A stretch of 64,000 nucleotides of DNA from Mycobacterium sp. UM_WGJ (GCF_000455125.1 NZ_AUWR01000018.1:62001-126000); one strand, 5' to 3'; counted from the stretch's first letter, positions 14,342 through 23,528 are shown. Notes: generated by a model from the sequence alone, not told the origin. Program-made: numbers and translations.

Positions 14342-16158
14342 TAGTCGTCCGTGTCGCGCAGATCGCGCACCGCCTGCCTGGCCGACTCGGTGAACTCGTG
14401 GATCTTCTGCTTGGCGTTCTTGGTGGCGATGTTGACGCGGTCCGGGTCTTTGATCATCGCCTTAGCGGTGTTCTTCGCGATGTCCATCCGGATCTGCGGC
14501 GGCACCGGTGCGATATCCGGGTCGACGACCACCTCCAGCACCACCGGGCTCGAGGCGGCCAGCGCCTGATCCCAGGCATGCCCGATGTCCTTCGGGTCAT
14601 CGCAGCGGATGCCGGTCAGCCCCAGCAGCTTGGCAAACTCGGCGTACGGCACATCCGGAATGCTTTGTGACCCTTCGAATTTCTTCTCCCCGCCCATCGC
14701 CCGCTGCTCGAAGGTGACCTGGTTGAGGTCCTGGTTGTTGAACACACAGAAGATCAGCGGGCCTTTGGACAGCCGCTCTTTATACCGCTTGACGGTGATC
14801 ATCTCGGCCATGCCGTTCATCTGGAAGACCCCGTCGCCGACCAGGGCGATCACCGGCCGGCCCGGGTGCGCCAGCTTGGCGGCGATCGCATACGGCGTGC
14901 CGGGTCCCATGGTGGCGAGATTGCCGGCCAGCGACGCGGCCATTCCCGGCCGCAGCCGCAGATGCCGAGCCCACCAGTTGGCCACCGAGCCGGCATCGGT
15001 GGTGATGACGGAGTTGTCGGGCAGCCGCTTGGACAGCTCATGCACCACCAGCTCGGGGTTGAGCGGGCTGGCCTTGTCGTGGGCCCGCTTGTCGAGCACC
15101 CGCCACCACTCCTGCACTTCGCCTTCGATCTTCTTCCGCCAGGACCGGTCGTCTTTGCGCTTGAGCAGTGGAATCAGCTCTTGAAGGGTGTCTTTGGAGT
15201 CGCCGATCAGATTGGCATCCATCGGATACCGGACTCCGATCATCCGGCCGTCGTGATTGATCTCCACACCCCGGCACTGGCCCTCCTTGGGAAGCCATTC
15301 GGAATAGGGGAAGCTGGAACCGATCATGAACAGGGTGTCGGCGCCCGACATCATCGCTTCGCTGGCCGTGGATCCCAGCAGCCCGATCGGACCGGTCACA
15401 TAGGGCAGATCATCGGGCAGCGAGGCCCGCCCCAGCGAGGTTTTGGCGACCCCGGCGCCAAGCAGCTCGGCCACCTGCACCACTTCGTCCGACGCGTCGG
15501 CCGCGCCGGCCCCGATCAGAATCGCCACCTTCTCGGCGTCATTGAGGATGTCGGCGGCCTTCTGCAACTCCGGTTGCGCCGGAAGCATCCGTGACCGAGA
15601 CCAACCGACACTGCTGAACACCGCGCCGTGCATCCGTGGCGGCGACGGCACCGCGTCCTCTTCGGCGACGTCCTCGGGCAGGATGATGGTGGCGACCGTC
15701 CGATTGGTCAGCGCCACCTTGCAGGCCCGGTCTACCAGGTGGCGCGCCTGTACCGGCGCCATGCAGGTTTGGATGAAGTCCGACGAGACGTCTTTGAACA
15801 ACGACATCGGGTCGATCTCCTGCTGGAAAGCCGCACCCAGCGACATCCGCTTCTGCTGGCCGACGATCGCGACCACCGGCTGGTGGTCGAGTTTGGCGTC
15901 ATAGAGCCCGTTGAGCAGGTGGATCGCGCCACCACCGGACGTGGCGAGACAGCAGGCGAGTTCGCCGGTGAACTTGGCATGGCCGGTGGCCATGAACGCA
16001 CCCATCTCCTCATGGCGGGGCTGGATCAGCTCCGGGTCCCCGTTGGCGCGATCCAAGGCGCCCAGCATCGAGAGGATGCCGTCACCGGGATACCCGAAGA
16101 TCCGGTGCACCCCCCACTGACGGAGCCTGTCGAGGATGAAATCCGCGGTTTTCGGCAT
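14341..16158 (-). CDS. Thiamine pyrophosphate-dependent enzyme (pyruvate oxidase/acetolactate synthase type)
   Basis: The 605-residue protein has the three domains of the family: an N-terminal PYR domain with FGYPGDGILSMLGAL and catalytic-Glu region LIQPRHEEMGAFMATGHAK, a central domain, and a C-terminal TPP domain with the GDG...N motif (VGDGVFQMNGMAEM, then FCVFNNQDLNQV). It is nearest to pyruvate oxidase/dehydrogenase-like enzymes (PoxB), which decarboxylate pyruvate, but mycobacterial members have no proven substrate. The ATG follows GAAGGGAG, and a perfect SigF promoter lies 27 bases ahead, overlapping the end of udgX. Confidence 0.9.
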   Translation of the reverse strand: MPKTADFILDRLRQWGVHRIFGYPGDGILSMLGALDRANGDPELIQPRHEEMGAFMATGHAKFTGELACCLATSGGGAIHLLNGLYDAKLDHQPVVAIVGQQKRMSLGAAFQQEIDPMSLFKDVSSDFIQTCMAPVQARHLVDRACKVALTNRTVATIILPEDVAEEDAVPSPPRMHGAVFSSVGWSRSRMLPAQPELQKAADILNDAEKVAILIGAGAADASDEVVQVAELLGAGVAKTSLGRASLPDDLPYVTGPIGLLGSTASEAMMSGADTLFMIGSSFPYSEWLPKEGQCRGVEINHDGRMIGVRYPMDANLIGDSKDTLQELIPLLKRKDDRSWRKKIEGEVQEWWRVLDKRAHDKASPLNPELVVHELSKRLPDNSVITTDAGSVANWWARHLRLRPGMAASLAGNLATMGPGTPYAIAAKLAHPGRPVIALVGDGVFQMNGMAEMITVKRYKERLSKGPLIFCVFNNQDLNQVTFEQRAMGGEKKFEGSQSIPDVPYAEFAKLLGLTGIRCDDPKDIGHAWDQALAASSPVVLEVVVDPDIAPVPPQIRMDIAKNTAKAMIKDPDRVNIATKNAKQKIHEFTESARQAVRDLRDTDD

Positions 16159-16185
16159 TGGTCGCTCCCTTCAACACGAAACGGT

Positions 16186-16209
16186 TACCCGCCCCTTGTT
16201 TTGTCAAAC
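16186..16209 (-). promoter_or_regulatory. SigF promoter of TPP enzyme gene
   Basis: Minus strand GTTT-N15-GGGTA, exact; the -35 overlaps the last codon of udgX. Distance from -10 to ATG is 27 bases. Confidence 0.78.
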
Positions 16210-16887
16210 GGCGGGGTGCACCAGCGGTGTCCCACCTCTGGTCACGGCGTCGCGGGCCACCCGCAGGTCATCGACGAACGCTTGGTAAGCCTGTGCATGC
16301 TGGTCGCTGCGGTCGCGCAGCACCGCCGAGGGATGAACGGTCGCCAGGACCCTGGGCCGACCGTTGGAACCCGCCAGACCAGGCAGGCACCGCAGCTCAC
16401 CGCGCCCGGTCGAGACACGGAACGACGCACCCAGCAGCGACTGCGCCGCCGTGGCGCCCAGGCAGATCACCACTTCTGGCCGCACCGAGTCGATCTCAGC
16501 GATCAACCACGGCCGGCACGCCACCACCTCGGTGCGGCCGGGCTTCTGGTGGATCCGGCGTTTGCCCTCGCGGCGAGTGAACTTGAAGTGCTTGACCGCG
16601 TTGGTCACATACATTTGCGCCGGGTCAATGCCCGCGTCGCGCACCGCACGGTCCAACAACCGCCCGGCCGGGCCGACGAAAGGGTGACCCTCGAGATCTT
16701 CGTGATCGCCCGGTTGCTCACCGACCAGCATCAGCGGCGCACCCCGGCGCCCCTCACCGAACACGGTTTGGGTCGCGTCACGGTAGAGCGTGCAACCGCG
16801 GCACTGGGCAGCCGCCTGACGCAGCGCGCCCAGCGTCCGCCGCTCCGGTAGGTAGCGCTGCGCCCCAGTCTCTTTCGTCGCTACCAT
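16204..16887 (-). CDS. udgX: UdgX-type uracil-DNA crosslinking protein
   Basis: A 227-residue family-4-like uracil-DNA glycosylase with GEQPGD at residues 56-61 and the UdgX-specific loop KRRIHQKP (109-116). In M. smegmatis UdgX the loop His attacks the abasic sugar after uracil excision and stays covalently bound to DNA; His113 is the equivalent here. Four cysteines (29, 32, 124, 142) fit the [4Fe-4S] cluster. The ATG overlaps the stop of the LLM oxidoreductase gene by one base (TAATG), so both are made together, from a SigF-like promoter. Confidence 0.93.
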   Translation of the reverse strand: MVATKETGAQRYLPERRTLGALRQAAAQCRGCTLYRDATQTVFGEGRRGAPLMLVGEQPGDHEDLEGHPFVGPAGRLLDRAVRDAGIDPAQMYVTNAVKHFKFTRREGKRRIHQKPGRTEVVACRPWLIAEIDSVRPEVVICLGATAAQSLLGASFRVSTGRGELRCLPGLAGSNGRPRVLATVHPSAVLRDRSDQHAQAYQAFVDDLRVARDAVTRGGTPLVHPAV

Positions 16888-17849
16888 TACGCCGACTCCG
16901 CGAGCTCGGGCGCGATCTCGGATTCCCAGAAGGCGAAGAAGCTCTCCTGGTCCGCTCCGATCTGCTGAACGTATACTTCGTCGAAACCGGCGTCGACGAA
17001 CTCGCGGATTCGGTCCAGATACGGCTTCGCTTCCGGCCCAGCAGGAACTGATCGTTCCACTGCCTCGGCGGTCACCAGGCTCGACGCCTGCTCGAAATGC
17101 GCTGGTGTGGGCAGGTTCTGACCTAGTTCGCCGGGAAGCTGCTCAATCGGCCAGGTGGCGTGCGCGGTACGCACCGCATCCTCTTTCGATGCTCCGTAAC
17201 AGACTTTGAACCCCGCTTGAGCGGGCTTGCCCACACCGCCGGCGTGATGGAACTCCGAAACCAGCTCCGCCGCCGGCATGCTGCACTGGTAGCCGTCGCC
17301 GATCCGGCCCGCCAGCCGCGCCGAGTGCGGACCGTAGCCCGAAACATAGATGGGAGTCGGCCGTGGCGGCAGTGTGTAGAGCCGGGCGTTCTCCACGGTG
17401 TAGTAACGCCCGTGGTGGTTGACCTGCGCGCCGGTGAACAGTTCACGGATCACCGCGACCGCCTCGTCGAGCATGCCGCGCCGGATGGCGGCCGTGGGCC
17501 AGCGGCGACCGGTGATGTGTTCGTTCAACGCCTCGCCGGTACCGACGCCCAAGGTGAAGCGGCCGTCGAGTAATGCGGCACTGGTCGCTGCCGCCTGCGC
17601 GATGACCACCGGATGGGTCCGCACGATCGGGCAGGTGACCGCGGTGGTGATCGGCAGCGTGCACGCCTGCGACAGCGCGCCGATGACCGACCACACGAAC
17701 GGACTGTTGCCCTGCCGGTCGTTCCAGGGATGGAAGTGATCGGAGATCCACAGCGCCTCGAAGCCCGCCTGCTGCGCCCGGACAGCTTGGCGAACCAGCT
17801 CGTTGGGAGGGAACTCCTCGCACGACAACGCATAACCCAGAGTCGTCAT
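16887..17849 (-). CDS. LLM-class F420-dependent oxidoreductase
   Basis: The 320-residue luciferase-like monooxygenase-fold protein resembles the TIGR03557 group related to F420-dependent glucose-6-phosphate dehydrogenase: YALSCEEFPPNELVRQAVRA at the start, EALWISDHFHPW, SVIGALSQACTLPITTAVTCP, and TLGVGTGEALNEHITG. It should use F420 to oxidise or reduce an unknown substrate. The start ATG at 17849 is 11 bases after a GGGTA -10. It is the first gene of a two-gene operon with udgX. Confidence 0.9.
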   Translation of the reverse strand: MTTLGYALSCEEFPPNELVRQAVRAQQAGFEALWISDHFHPWNDRQGNSPFVWSVIGALSQACTLPITTAVTCPIVRTHPVVIAQAAATSAALLDGRFTLGVGTGEALNEHITGRRWPTAAIRRGMLDEAVAVIRELFTGAQVNHHGRYYTVENARLYTLPPRPTPIYVSGYGPHSARLAGRIGDGYQCSMPAAELVSEFHHAGGVGKPAQAGFKVCYGASKEDAVRTAHATWPIEQLPGELGQNLPTPAHFEQASSLVTAEAVERSVPAGPEAKPYLDRIREFVDAGFDEVYVQQIGADQESFFAFWESEIAPELAESA

Positions 17850-17860
17850 GAGTCATGACA

Positions 17861-17884
17861 TACCCGTCGTGGCGGGGGCTAATC
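17861..17884 (-). promoter_or_regulatory. SigF-like promoter of LLM-udgX operon
   Basis: Minus strand GATT-N15-GGGTA, one mismatch in the -35. The start codon is 11 bases beyond the -10. Confidence 0.5.
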
Positions 17885-17998
17885 GTGGTCAGCGGTTCGG
17901 AATCATCTTCGCGCGTCCAGAGCGCGAGCCTGAGCATCAACATCGCCGGCGTACCTGCCGCGCTCAGATCCGTTGCCCACGCAGGCCATTCCGGCGCC

Positions 17999-18285
17999 AC
18001 CGACCGGGACTGTGGATTTCACCGCGCCCGCAGACCCGGGTGGCAGCGTGTCGGCGAGCCGAGCCAACGCACGTTCCACGGCACACAGGTCAGCGCCGCC
18101 GTCTTCGCACGCAAGGTCGCTATCGGCAATCGCAGATAGTCCGGCGGCGAAGCGGCGGGGCCAGATGGAAGACGGCTTCCCACCGGCCCGAACCGGGCCG
18201 GGTCGGCAAAGAGCAGCCGCGCACACAGCCGACTGCCGAGAAACCCGGCACCGCCGGTGATCAGTACCCGCCTCAGCGCTCGCAT
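17999..18285 (-). pseudogene. Fused remnants of UDP-sugar epimerase/decarboxylase and UDP-glucose 6-dehydrogenase
   Basis: On the minus strand the frame from 18285 begins MRALRRVLITGGAGFLGSRL, the NAD-binding start of an extended SDR of the UDP-glucuronate decarboxylase type. The text then jumps to fragments of a later part of the same family, EAVFHLAP in one frame and ASPPDYLRLPIATLR in another, showing loss of most of the gene. From 18118 to 17999 a third piece, GGADLCAVERALARLADTLP followed by KSTVPVG, matches UDP-glucose 6-dehydrogenase. No frame spans them. This is a collapsed nucleotide-sugar locus between the LLM-udgX promoter and mpt63. Confidence 0.75.
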
Positions 18286-18340
18286 GGCAACCACATCCGG
18301 ATGGGCCCGACCCCCCGATCGGGCCCATCTCGGGTCGGCG

Positions 18341-18820
18341 TCAGGCCTTGCTGGTCCAGATCAGCACGTCCTGCACACCGTCGTTGTAGACCACTCCGTC
18401 CGGCGGTGGGCCGGTGACATCGAAGTAGATCTTGCCGTTGGCGGCAGCCCCCTGACCGATCGGCCCGGGATTGATGCCCCCGGGCGTCGGCACCGTGTTG
18501 ATCACGCGGTAGGTCTCACTGTTGGCCGCCCTGGCGTTGAAGTCCGAGACGACGGGGGTCACCGTTCCGCGGTCGGCACGCGCCGTCACGTCGGCTTGAT
18601 ACAGCTTGCCTCGGGGTTGGTAGCCCGGAATGGTGATGTTGGCCGGCCCCAGGTTGCTGACCGTGTAGGACGTTGCCATCGCCCCATCGTTGAGCTGTTC
18701 GGGCGTGCCGAACGGTTGGATCGCCGGCTCGGCCATGGCGGTGGTCGCGGAGAAAACACTCACCGCGGCGATTCCTGCCGCGCCGGCGGCCGTCTTGGCT
18801 GCAGTCTTGGAGAGCTTCAC
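18341..18820 (-). CDS. mpt63: MPT63 family secreted antigen (DUF1942)
   Basis: The 159-residue protein has a Sec signal peptide (KTAAGAAGIAAVSVFSATTAMA) with cleavage near residue 30, then an immunoglobulin-like beta sandwich. Shared landmarks with M. tuberculosis MPT63 (Rv1926c) include ITIPGYQPRGKLYQA, VTPVVSDFNARAANSETYRV, GKIYFDVTGPPP and the terminal DVLIW. MPT63 is an abundant secreted antigen of unknown biochemical function. A perfect SigF promoter lies 71 bases upstream. Confidence 0.93.
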   Translation of the reverse strand: MKLSKTAAKTAAGAAGIAAVSVFSATTAMAEPAIQPFGTPEQLNDGAMATSYTVSNLGPANITIPGYQPRGKLYQADVTARADRGTVTPVVSDFNARAANSETYRVINTVPTPGGINPGPIGQGAAANGKIYFDVTGPPPDGVVYNDGVQDVLIWTSKA

Positions 18821-18891
18821 TTCTGACTCCTTCCATCGAGTCGATATTTCAGTGGCGGTCCGCTTTGCTGGAACACACCTGCCGCAACGCG

Positions 18892-18917
18892 TACCCTGCC
18901 CGGCCGACGGGGAAACC
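18892..18917 (-). promoter_or_regulatory. SigF promoter of mpt63
   Basis: Minus strand GGTTT-N16-GGGTA, an exact five-base -35 and -10. The 71-base leader carries GGAAGGAG ahead of the ATG. Confidence 0.78.
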
Positions 18918-19091
18918 CGGTGGTAGTTGCGCAGCGTCTGGAAATTGTGGATAGTTACGTCGCTCGGGCGTTCAGGATGCAGCGCCGGTCTGGATCGTCC
19001 GTGCGCTCATTCCTGCGATTCCAGGCTGCGGTTTGCCCGCCGGCCGTTGGAATCAGCTCATACTGTTGGAGTACGAGAAGGCGGGTATGCG

Positions 19092-19760
19092 GTGGTCGGG
19101 GATGTCAACGCGTCGTTCACGACGCCAATGGGCGATGACTCCGAGATCCACAGTGATCTCGACCTGGTAGTCGGCCACGGCGAGCCGCAGCGGGTCGGCC
19201 GGTTCCATTACTGGCTTGGCGAGCAGCGCTGGGAGTGGTCGGATACGGTCGCCCGCATGCACGGCTACGAGCCGGGCACGGTGACACCCAGCACGGAGTT
19301 GCTGCTGCAACACAAACATCCCGAGGACCGCGCCGAGGTGGCCGCGGTGCTCGAGCGTGTCGTGCAGGGCGAGCCGTTCAGCAGCCGGCACCGGATTATC
19401 GACACCGCTGGGCAGGTGCACTGGGTGATCGTGGTCGGGGATCGCATGCTCGACGACCACGACAGGGTGACCGGCACGGCCGGCTTCTATGTGGACGTCA
19501 CCGATGTGTTGCAGGCCGACGTCAGCGCTGCGGTCTCCGAGGTCGCCCAGTCACGTGCGGTGATCGAGCAGGCCAAGGGCGTGCTGATGGTGGCGTACGG
19601 GATCTCCGCCGAGCGCGCGTTCGACATTCTGGTGTGGCGCTCTCAGGAGACCAACGTCAAGGTGCGCGACCTGGCAGCCCGCTTCCTGGCTGCTTACACC
19701 GGCAGGCTGCCGGCCGCTGCGCTCTCCGATCTGGACCACACTCTGTTGACCGTTACCTGA
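19092..19760 (+). CDS. PAS-ANTAR regulator
   Basis: The 222-residue protein has a PAS domain (residues about 35-150) with FHYWLGEQRWEWSDTVARMH and the fold end TGTAGFYVDVTD, followed by an ANTAR RNA-binding domain (about 150-215) with SRAVIEQAKGVLMVAYGISA and AFDILVWRSQETNVKVRDLA. ANTAR proteins bind paired stem-loops in mRNA leaders to prevent termination; PAS provides sensing. GTG 19092 is the preferred start; ATG 19128 is an alternative, and GGGTA directly ahead may be part of a promoter. It precedes the CheB gene on the same strand. Confidence 0.85.
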   Translation: MVGDVNASFTTPMGDDSEIHSDLDLVVGHGEPQRVGRFHYWLGEQRWEWSDTVARMHGYEPGTVTPSTELLLQHKHPEDRAEVAAVLERVVQGEPFSSRHRIIDTAGQVHWVIVVGDRMLDDHDRVTGTAGFYVDVTDVLQADVSAAVSEVAQSRAVIEQAKGVLMVAYGISAERAFDILVWRSQETNVKVRDLAARFLAAYTGRLPAAALSDLDHTLLTVT

Positions 19761-19800
19761 GCAACGCGCGAAGACTACGCTGAACAGCACCGCCCGCTGA

Positions 19801-19826
19801 GGTTGCCTATGCAGCCGGAGTGGGTA
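19801..19826 (+). promoter_or_regulatory. SigF-like promoter of cheB cluster
   Basis: GGTTG-N16-GGGTA, one mismatch in the -35; the -10 ends 23 bases before the cheB ATG. Confidence 0.5.
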
Positions 19827-19849
19827 GCCACCTGAAGGTGGAGAGTGCG

Positions 19850-20854
19850 ATGGCAGGGAACACCGGTCCCCTCAACGTTGTCGGCGTAGGCGCGTCGGCC
19901 GGCGGGGTGGAGGCGCTGAAGAGCTTCGCGGCAGCGTTGCCCCAGAGTTTGCCCTGCGCCGTCCTGGTCGTCCTGCACATTCCACCGGGAGCGCCCAGTG
20001 TGCTCGCCCGAATCCTGGACCGGGCCGGCCCGCTGGCGGCAGAGACCGCGAACCCGGGGACCCCGATGGAGCACGGCAAGATCTACGCCGCCGCGCCCGG
20101 CCACCACCTCCTGGCCGACGACGGGCGGATGGCACCGTCGGAAGGTCCCACCGAGAACGGGCACCGCCCCGCCATCAACGCGCTGTTTCGATCGATCGCG
20201 CTGGCCCATGGCCGGCGTGCTATCGGAGTGCTGTTGTCCGGAGTACTGGACGACGGTGTGGTGGGGTTGGCCGCCATCCGATCGCGCGGCGGGGCGACGA
20301 TCGCCCAATCCCCCACCGATGCAATGTTCCCGGCCATGCCGAACAACGCGATCAACGCAGGCGTGGTCGACCATCAGGCGCCGGCGGCAGAGATCGGCGA
20401 CCTGCTGGAGAAGCTGGCTGATCGAGAGCTTGAGGAAACCGAGATGGAGCCCGACATCAGAATGGAGCTGGAGAACCGCATCGCGATGGCCCGGCCCTTC
20501 GCGACCGATTTCGACACCGAGCAACTCGGTCCGCCGTCCGGCTACATCTGCCCCGACTGCAACGGTGCGTTGATCACAGTGAGCGACGGAAACTATCGCT
20601 GCCACGTCGGTCATGCCTGGACCGGCGACGCGCTGCTGCGGGCCCGCGACAGTGAGGTCGAAAGCGCGCTGTGGGTAGCGGTTCGCAGCCTGCAGGAGAA
20701 GGCCAAACTGTCGCGCCGGCTCGCCGATCAGGTCCGCCCCGGCATCTTGAGCGACCACTACGAGGTACTGGCCCGGGAGGCCGAACACGCTACCTCAGTC
20801 CTCGGCCGGCGGTTGGCCGCCGTCTACGGTGCGCAGGAGGACGGCCCTGAGTAG
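19850..20854 (+). CDS. CheB-type methylesterase without receiver domain
   Basis: The 334-residue protein consists of a CheB catalytic domain with its triad: Ser in GVGASAGGVEAL, His in VLVVLHIPPGAPS, and Asp in GVLLSGVLDDG. A C-terminal part of about 130 residues contains a zinc-ribbon-like CPDCNGALITV followed by YRCHVGHAW. There is no receiver domain, so it is not phosphorylation-controlled in the usual way. Chemotaxis receptors and flagella are absent, and the neighbours are CheR-PAS and STAS-HATPase proteins, so it probably serves a non-chemotactic sensory system. Start ATG 19850 follows GGTGGAG. Confidence 0.9.
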   Translation: MAGNTGPLNVVGVGASAGGVEALKSFAAALPQSLPCAVLVVLHIPPGAPSVLARILDRAGPLAAETANPGTPMEHGKIYAAAPGHHLLADDGRMAPSEGPTENGHRPAINALFRSIALAHGRRAIGVLLSGVLDDGVVGLAAIRSRGGATIAQSPTDAMFPAMPNNAINAGVVDHQAPAAEIGDLLEKLADRELEETEMEPDIRMELENRIAMARPFATDFDTEQLGPPSGYICPDCNGALITVSDGNYRCHVGHAWTGDALLRARDSEVESALWVAVRSLQEKAKLSRRLADQVRPGILSDHYEVLAREAEHATSVLGRRLAAVYGAQEDGPE

Positions 20855-21602
20855 CGCACCGAGTCAGCTGACGGTGACATTGGCCACCGTCGCAGGGGTG
20901 TGTCTGTTGACTGCTACCGGGACATTGGACAGCAGCACCTACCTCGAGCTGCGCGACAGCGTGATCAAGGCGGCTCTCGACGAACCCCCCGCCGTGCTGG
21001 TCGACGTCAGCCGGCTCGATGTCCCGGCGCCCTCGGCGTGGTCGGTGTTCACCAGCGCTCGCTGGCATGTCAGCACCTGGCCCGATATTCCGATCCTGCT
21101 GGTCTGTCCGCGACCGAACGTGGCCGCCCGGATCTCGAGCACCGGCGTGACCCGCTACGTCGCGGTGCACGCCGATGTCGAGTCCGCGGTGGCGTCGCTG
21201 GCGGATGGCCCGTATCCACGGCGCCGGGCCCGTATCGCCCTTTCGCATTCGCTGAGCAGTCTGCGCGGTTCCCGCGACTTCGTGGCCGAGTGGCTGACCC
21301 ACTGGTCGCAGACCCCGCTGATCCCCACCGCGAAAGTGGTCGTCGATGTGTTGGTGGAGAACGTGCTGTGCCACACCGACAGTCCGCCCGTGCTATTGCT
21401 GGAATACGCCGGCTCCACAGTCACTATCGCGGTCCAGGACACCAATTCCAGCCCGGCGATGCTCCGCGAAGGCGTCGACGGCGGCCCCGAGTGGTCCTCC
21501 GGCCTGGCGGTGCTCAGTGCCCTGTGCAGCGCCTGGGGCAGCAGCCCCACTCCGAACGGCAAGACGGTGTGGGCGGTACTGGGCCCGGAGGACCGGCTTT
21601 GA
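20829..21602 (+). CDS. STAS-HATPase fusion regulator
   Basis: A 257-residue protein joins a STAS domain (residues about 10-115; GVCLLTATGTLDSSTYLEL) to a GHKL kinase-like domain (about 125-250) with N-box VVVDVLVENVLCHTD and the end SSGLAVLSALCSAWG. Antagonist and kinase modules are usually on separate proteins, so the fusion is notable. GTG 20829 is given as start, but an AGGAGG at 20835-20840 sits seven bases before an in-frame CTG at 20847, which may be the true start. It overlaps the end of cheB and lies directly before the cheR-PAS gene. Confidence 0.82.
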   Translation: MRRRTALSSAPSQLTVTLATVAGVCLLTATGTLDSSTYLELRDSVIKAALDEPPAVLVDVSRLDVPAPSAWSVFTSARWHVSTWPDIPILLVCPRPNVAARISSTGVTRYVAVHADVESAVASLADGPYPRRRARIALSHSLSSLRGSRDFVAEWLTHWSQTPLIPTAKVVVDVLVENVLCHTDSPPVLLLEYAGSTVTIAVQDTNSSPAMLREGVDGGPEWSSGLAVLSALCSAWGSSPTPNGKTVWAVLGPEDRL

Positions 21603-21673
21603 CCTTCACCGACCCGGACCCTCGCGCGAGTAGTGTTTGCGGTCGCGGGAATTCTCCGAGCGGACGGGGCGAG

Positions 21674-23528
21674 ATGGACGGGCAGAACGAAGGGCCGGAC
21701 GAGGCGTTCGAGGCCCTGTTGCGATACCTGCGGGACTCCCGGGGCTTCGACTTCACCGGCTATAAACGCGCTTCGCTGATGCGCCGGGTACGCCACCGGA
21801 TGAGCCAGGCCGGATACGACACCTTCGAACAGTATCTCGACGTCCTGCAGGCCAGTTCCGACGAGTTCGCGGCGCTGTTCAACACCATCTTGATCAATGT
21901 GACGGCGTTCTTCCGAGACCCCGACACCTGGGAATACATCAGCACCGACATCATCCCGCGGATCGTGGCCGAGCGGGGTCCCGACGACCCGATCCGGGTC
22001 TGGAGCGCCGGTTGCGCCTCCGGCCAGGAGGCCTACACCCTGGCGATTCTGCTGGCCGAAGCACTCGGCACCGAGGAGTTCCGGCAGCGGGTGAAGATCT
22101 ACGCCACCGACGTCGACGAAGACGCCCTCAGTGAGGCCCGGGCGGCCACCTACGACGCCAAAGCCGTCGAATCGGTGCCGCCGCAGTACCTGGACCGCTA
22201 CTTCGAACAGGTCAACGGACGGTACGTCTTTCACAAAGACTTGCGCCGCGGGGTGATCTTGCGGTCGCAACGACCTGGTCAGGGACGCGCCGATCTCGCG
22301 GGTGGACCTGCTGGTGTGCCGCAACACCTTGATGTACATGAACGCCGAGACGCAACGCAATGTGTTGGGCCGCTTGCATTTTGCATTGTCAGCGCAGGGA
22401 ACCCTGTTTCTCGGCCACGCCGAGATGCTGCTGAGCCACAGCGATCGCTTCAGCCCCCTGAGCCTCAAGCATCGGATCTTCCGCAAGGCGGCCGGCTCGC
22501 ACAGCGGCCTGGATCGCTACGACCCGGCGGCGTCGATGTACGAGCGGCACGGTGAGCTTGCCGGTCTGGTGACGGTGCGCGAAATGGCATTTCGGGCAAG
22601 CCCGGTGGCGCAGATCGTGGTGACCGGCGAAGACACCGTGGCGATGATCAACCAGCAGGCCGAGACGATGTTCGGACTGTCCGCCCGCGATATCGGGCGA
22701 CTGCTGCGCGACTTGGAGGTTTCCTACCGCCCGGTGGAGCTGCGTGCCTATCTGGAGCAGGCCAAGGTGGACCGGCGTTCGGCCCGTGTCCAGGACGTCA
22801 GCTGGCAGCGCCCCGGCCTTGACACCATCTGGTTCGAGATCCATATCAACCCCCTGGTGGACGCCGAGAACGGCCTGCTGGGCGTCTCGATCGTGTTTTT
22901 CGACGTGACCGCGACTCGGGCATTGGTCGACAAGGTGGTCGCGACCAACCGGCAACTCGAGGCGGCCTATGAGGAGTTGCAATCCACCAACGAAGAGCTC
23001 GAGACGACCAACGAAGAGCTGCAGTCGACGGTAGAAGAACTGGAAACCACGAACGAGGAATTGCAGTCCACCAACGAAGAGCTCGAAACCATGAACGAGG
23101 AGCTGCAATCGACCAACGACGAGTTGCACACCATCAACGACGCGCTGCGGGAACGCAGCATCGAACTGGACGACGCACGCAACTTCCTCGATTCACTGGT
23201 CAATTCGGTGCATCTCGGCATGGTGGTGGTGGACCGGGAGATGCGGGTGGTGGTGTGGAACCGCGGCTGTGAGGAACTGTGGGGCCTGCGGTCTGACGAG
23301 ACGGTCGGTTCGGTGCTGACCAGCCTCGATATCGGGCTTCCGATGGACAACGTCCGACCGTTGATCGGCAACGCATTCGTCGATCCGGACAATCCGGGTG
23401 AGACGCACGTCGAGGCCGTCAATCGCCGTGGCCGCTCGACAAAAGTCCGGGTGACGTGTGCCGGGTTCCAGGCGCCTTCGGAGGGTGGGGTGAATGGGGC
23501 GTTACTGCTGATGGAGGTCCAGGCCTGA
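21674..23528 (+). pseudogene. CheR methyltransferase-PAS protein, frameshifted
   Basis: The 5-prime part (21674 to about 22260) encodes a CheR domain: FDFTGYKRASLMRRVRHRM, NVTAFFRDPDTWEY, the SAM motif VWSAGCASGQEAYTLAILLA and IYATDVDEDAL. The rest of the domain (DLLVCRNTLMYMNAETQ), a PAS segment, a long coiled coil of repeated EELQSTNEELETTN units and a second PAS domain continue in the next frame to 23528. One extra G at 22261 (CTTGCGGTCGC instead of CTTCGGTCGC) explains the break; removing it gives 617 residues and the family motif FGRNDLVRDAPISRVD. Whether this is a real mutation or a sequence error cannot be told here. Confidence 0.82.

Noticed and set aside
15628-16851. Long plus-strand open frame of 407 codons opposite the TPP enzyme and udgX
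   Set aside because: It is antisense to two genes with clear domains; its product is Arg/His/Gly-rich without any recognisable motif, as expected from high-GC shadow frames.
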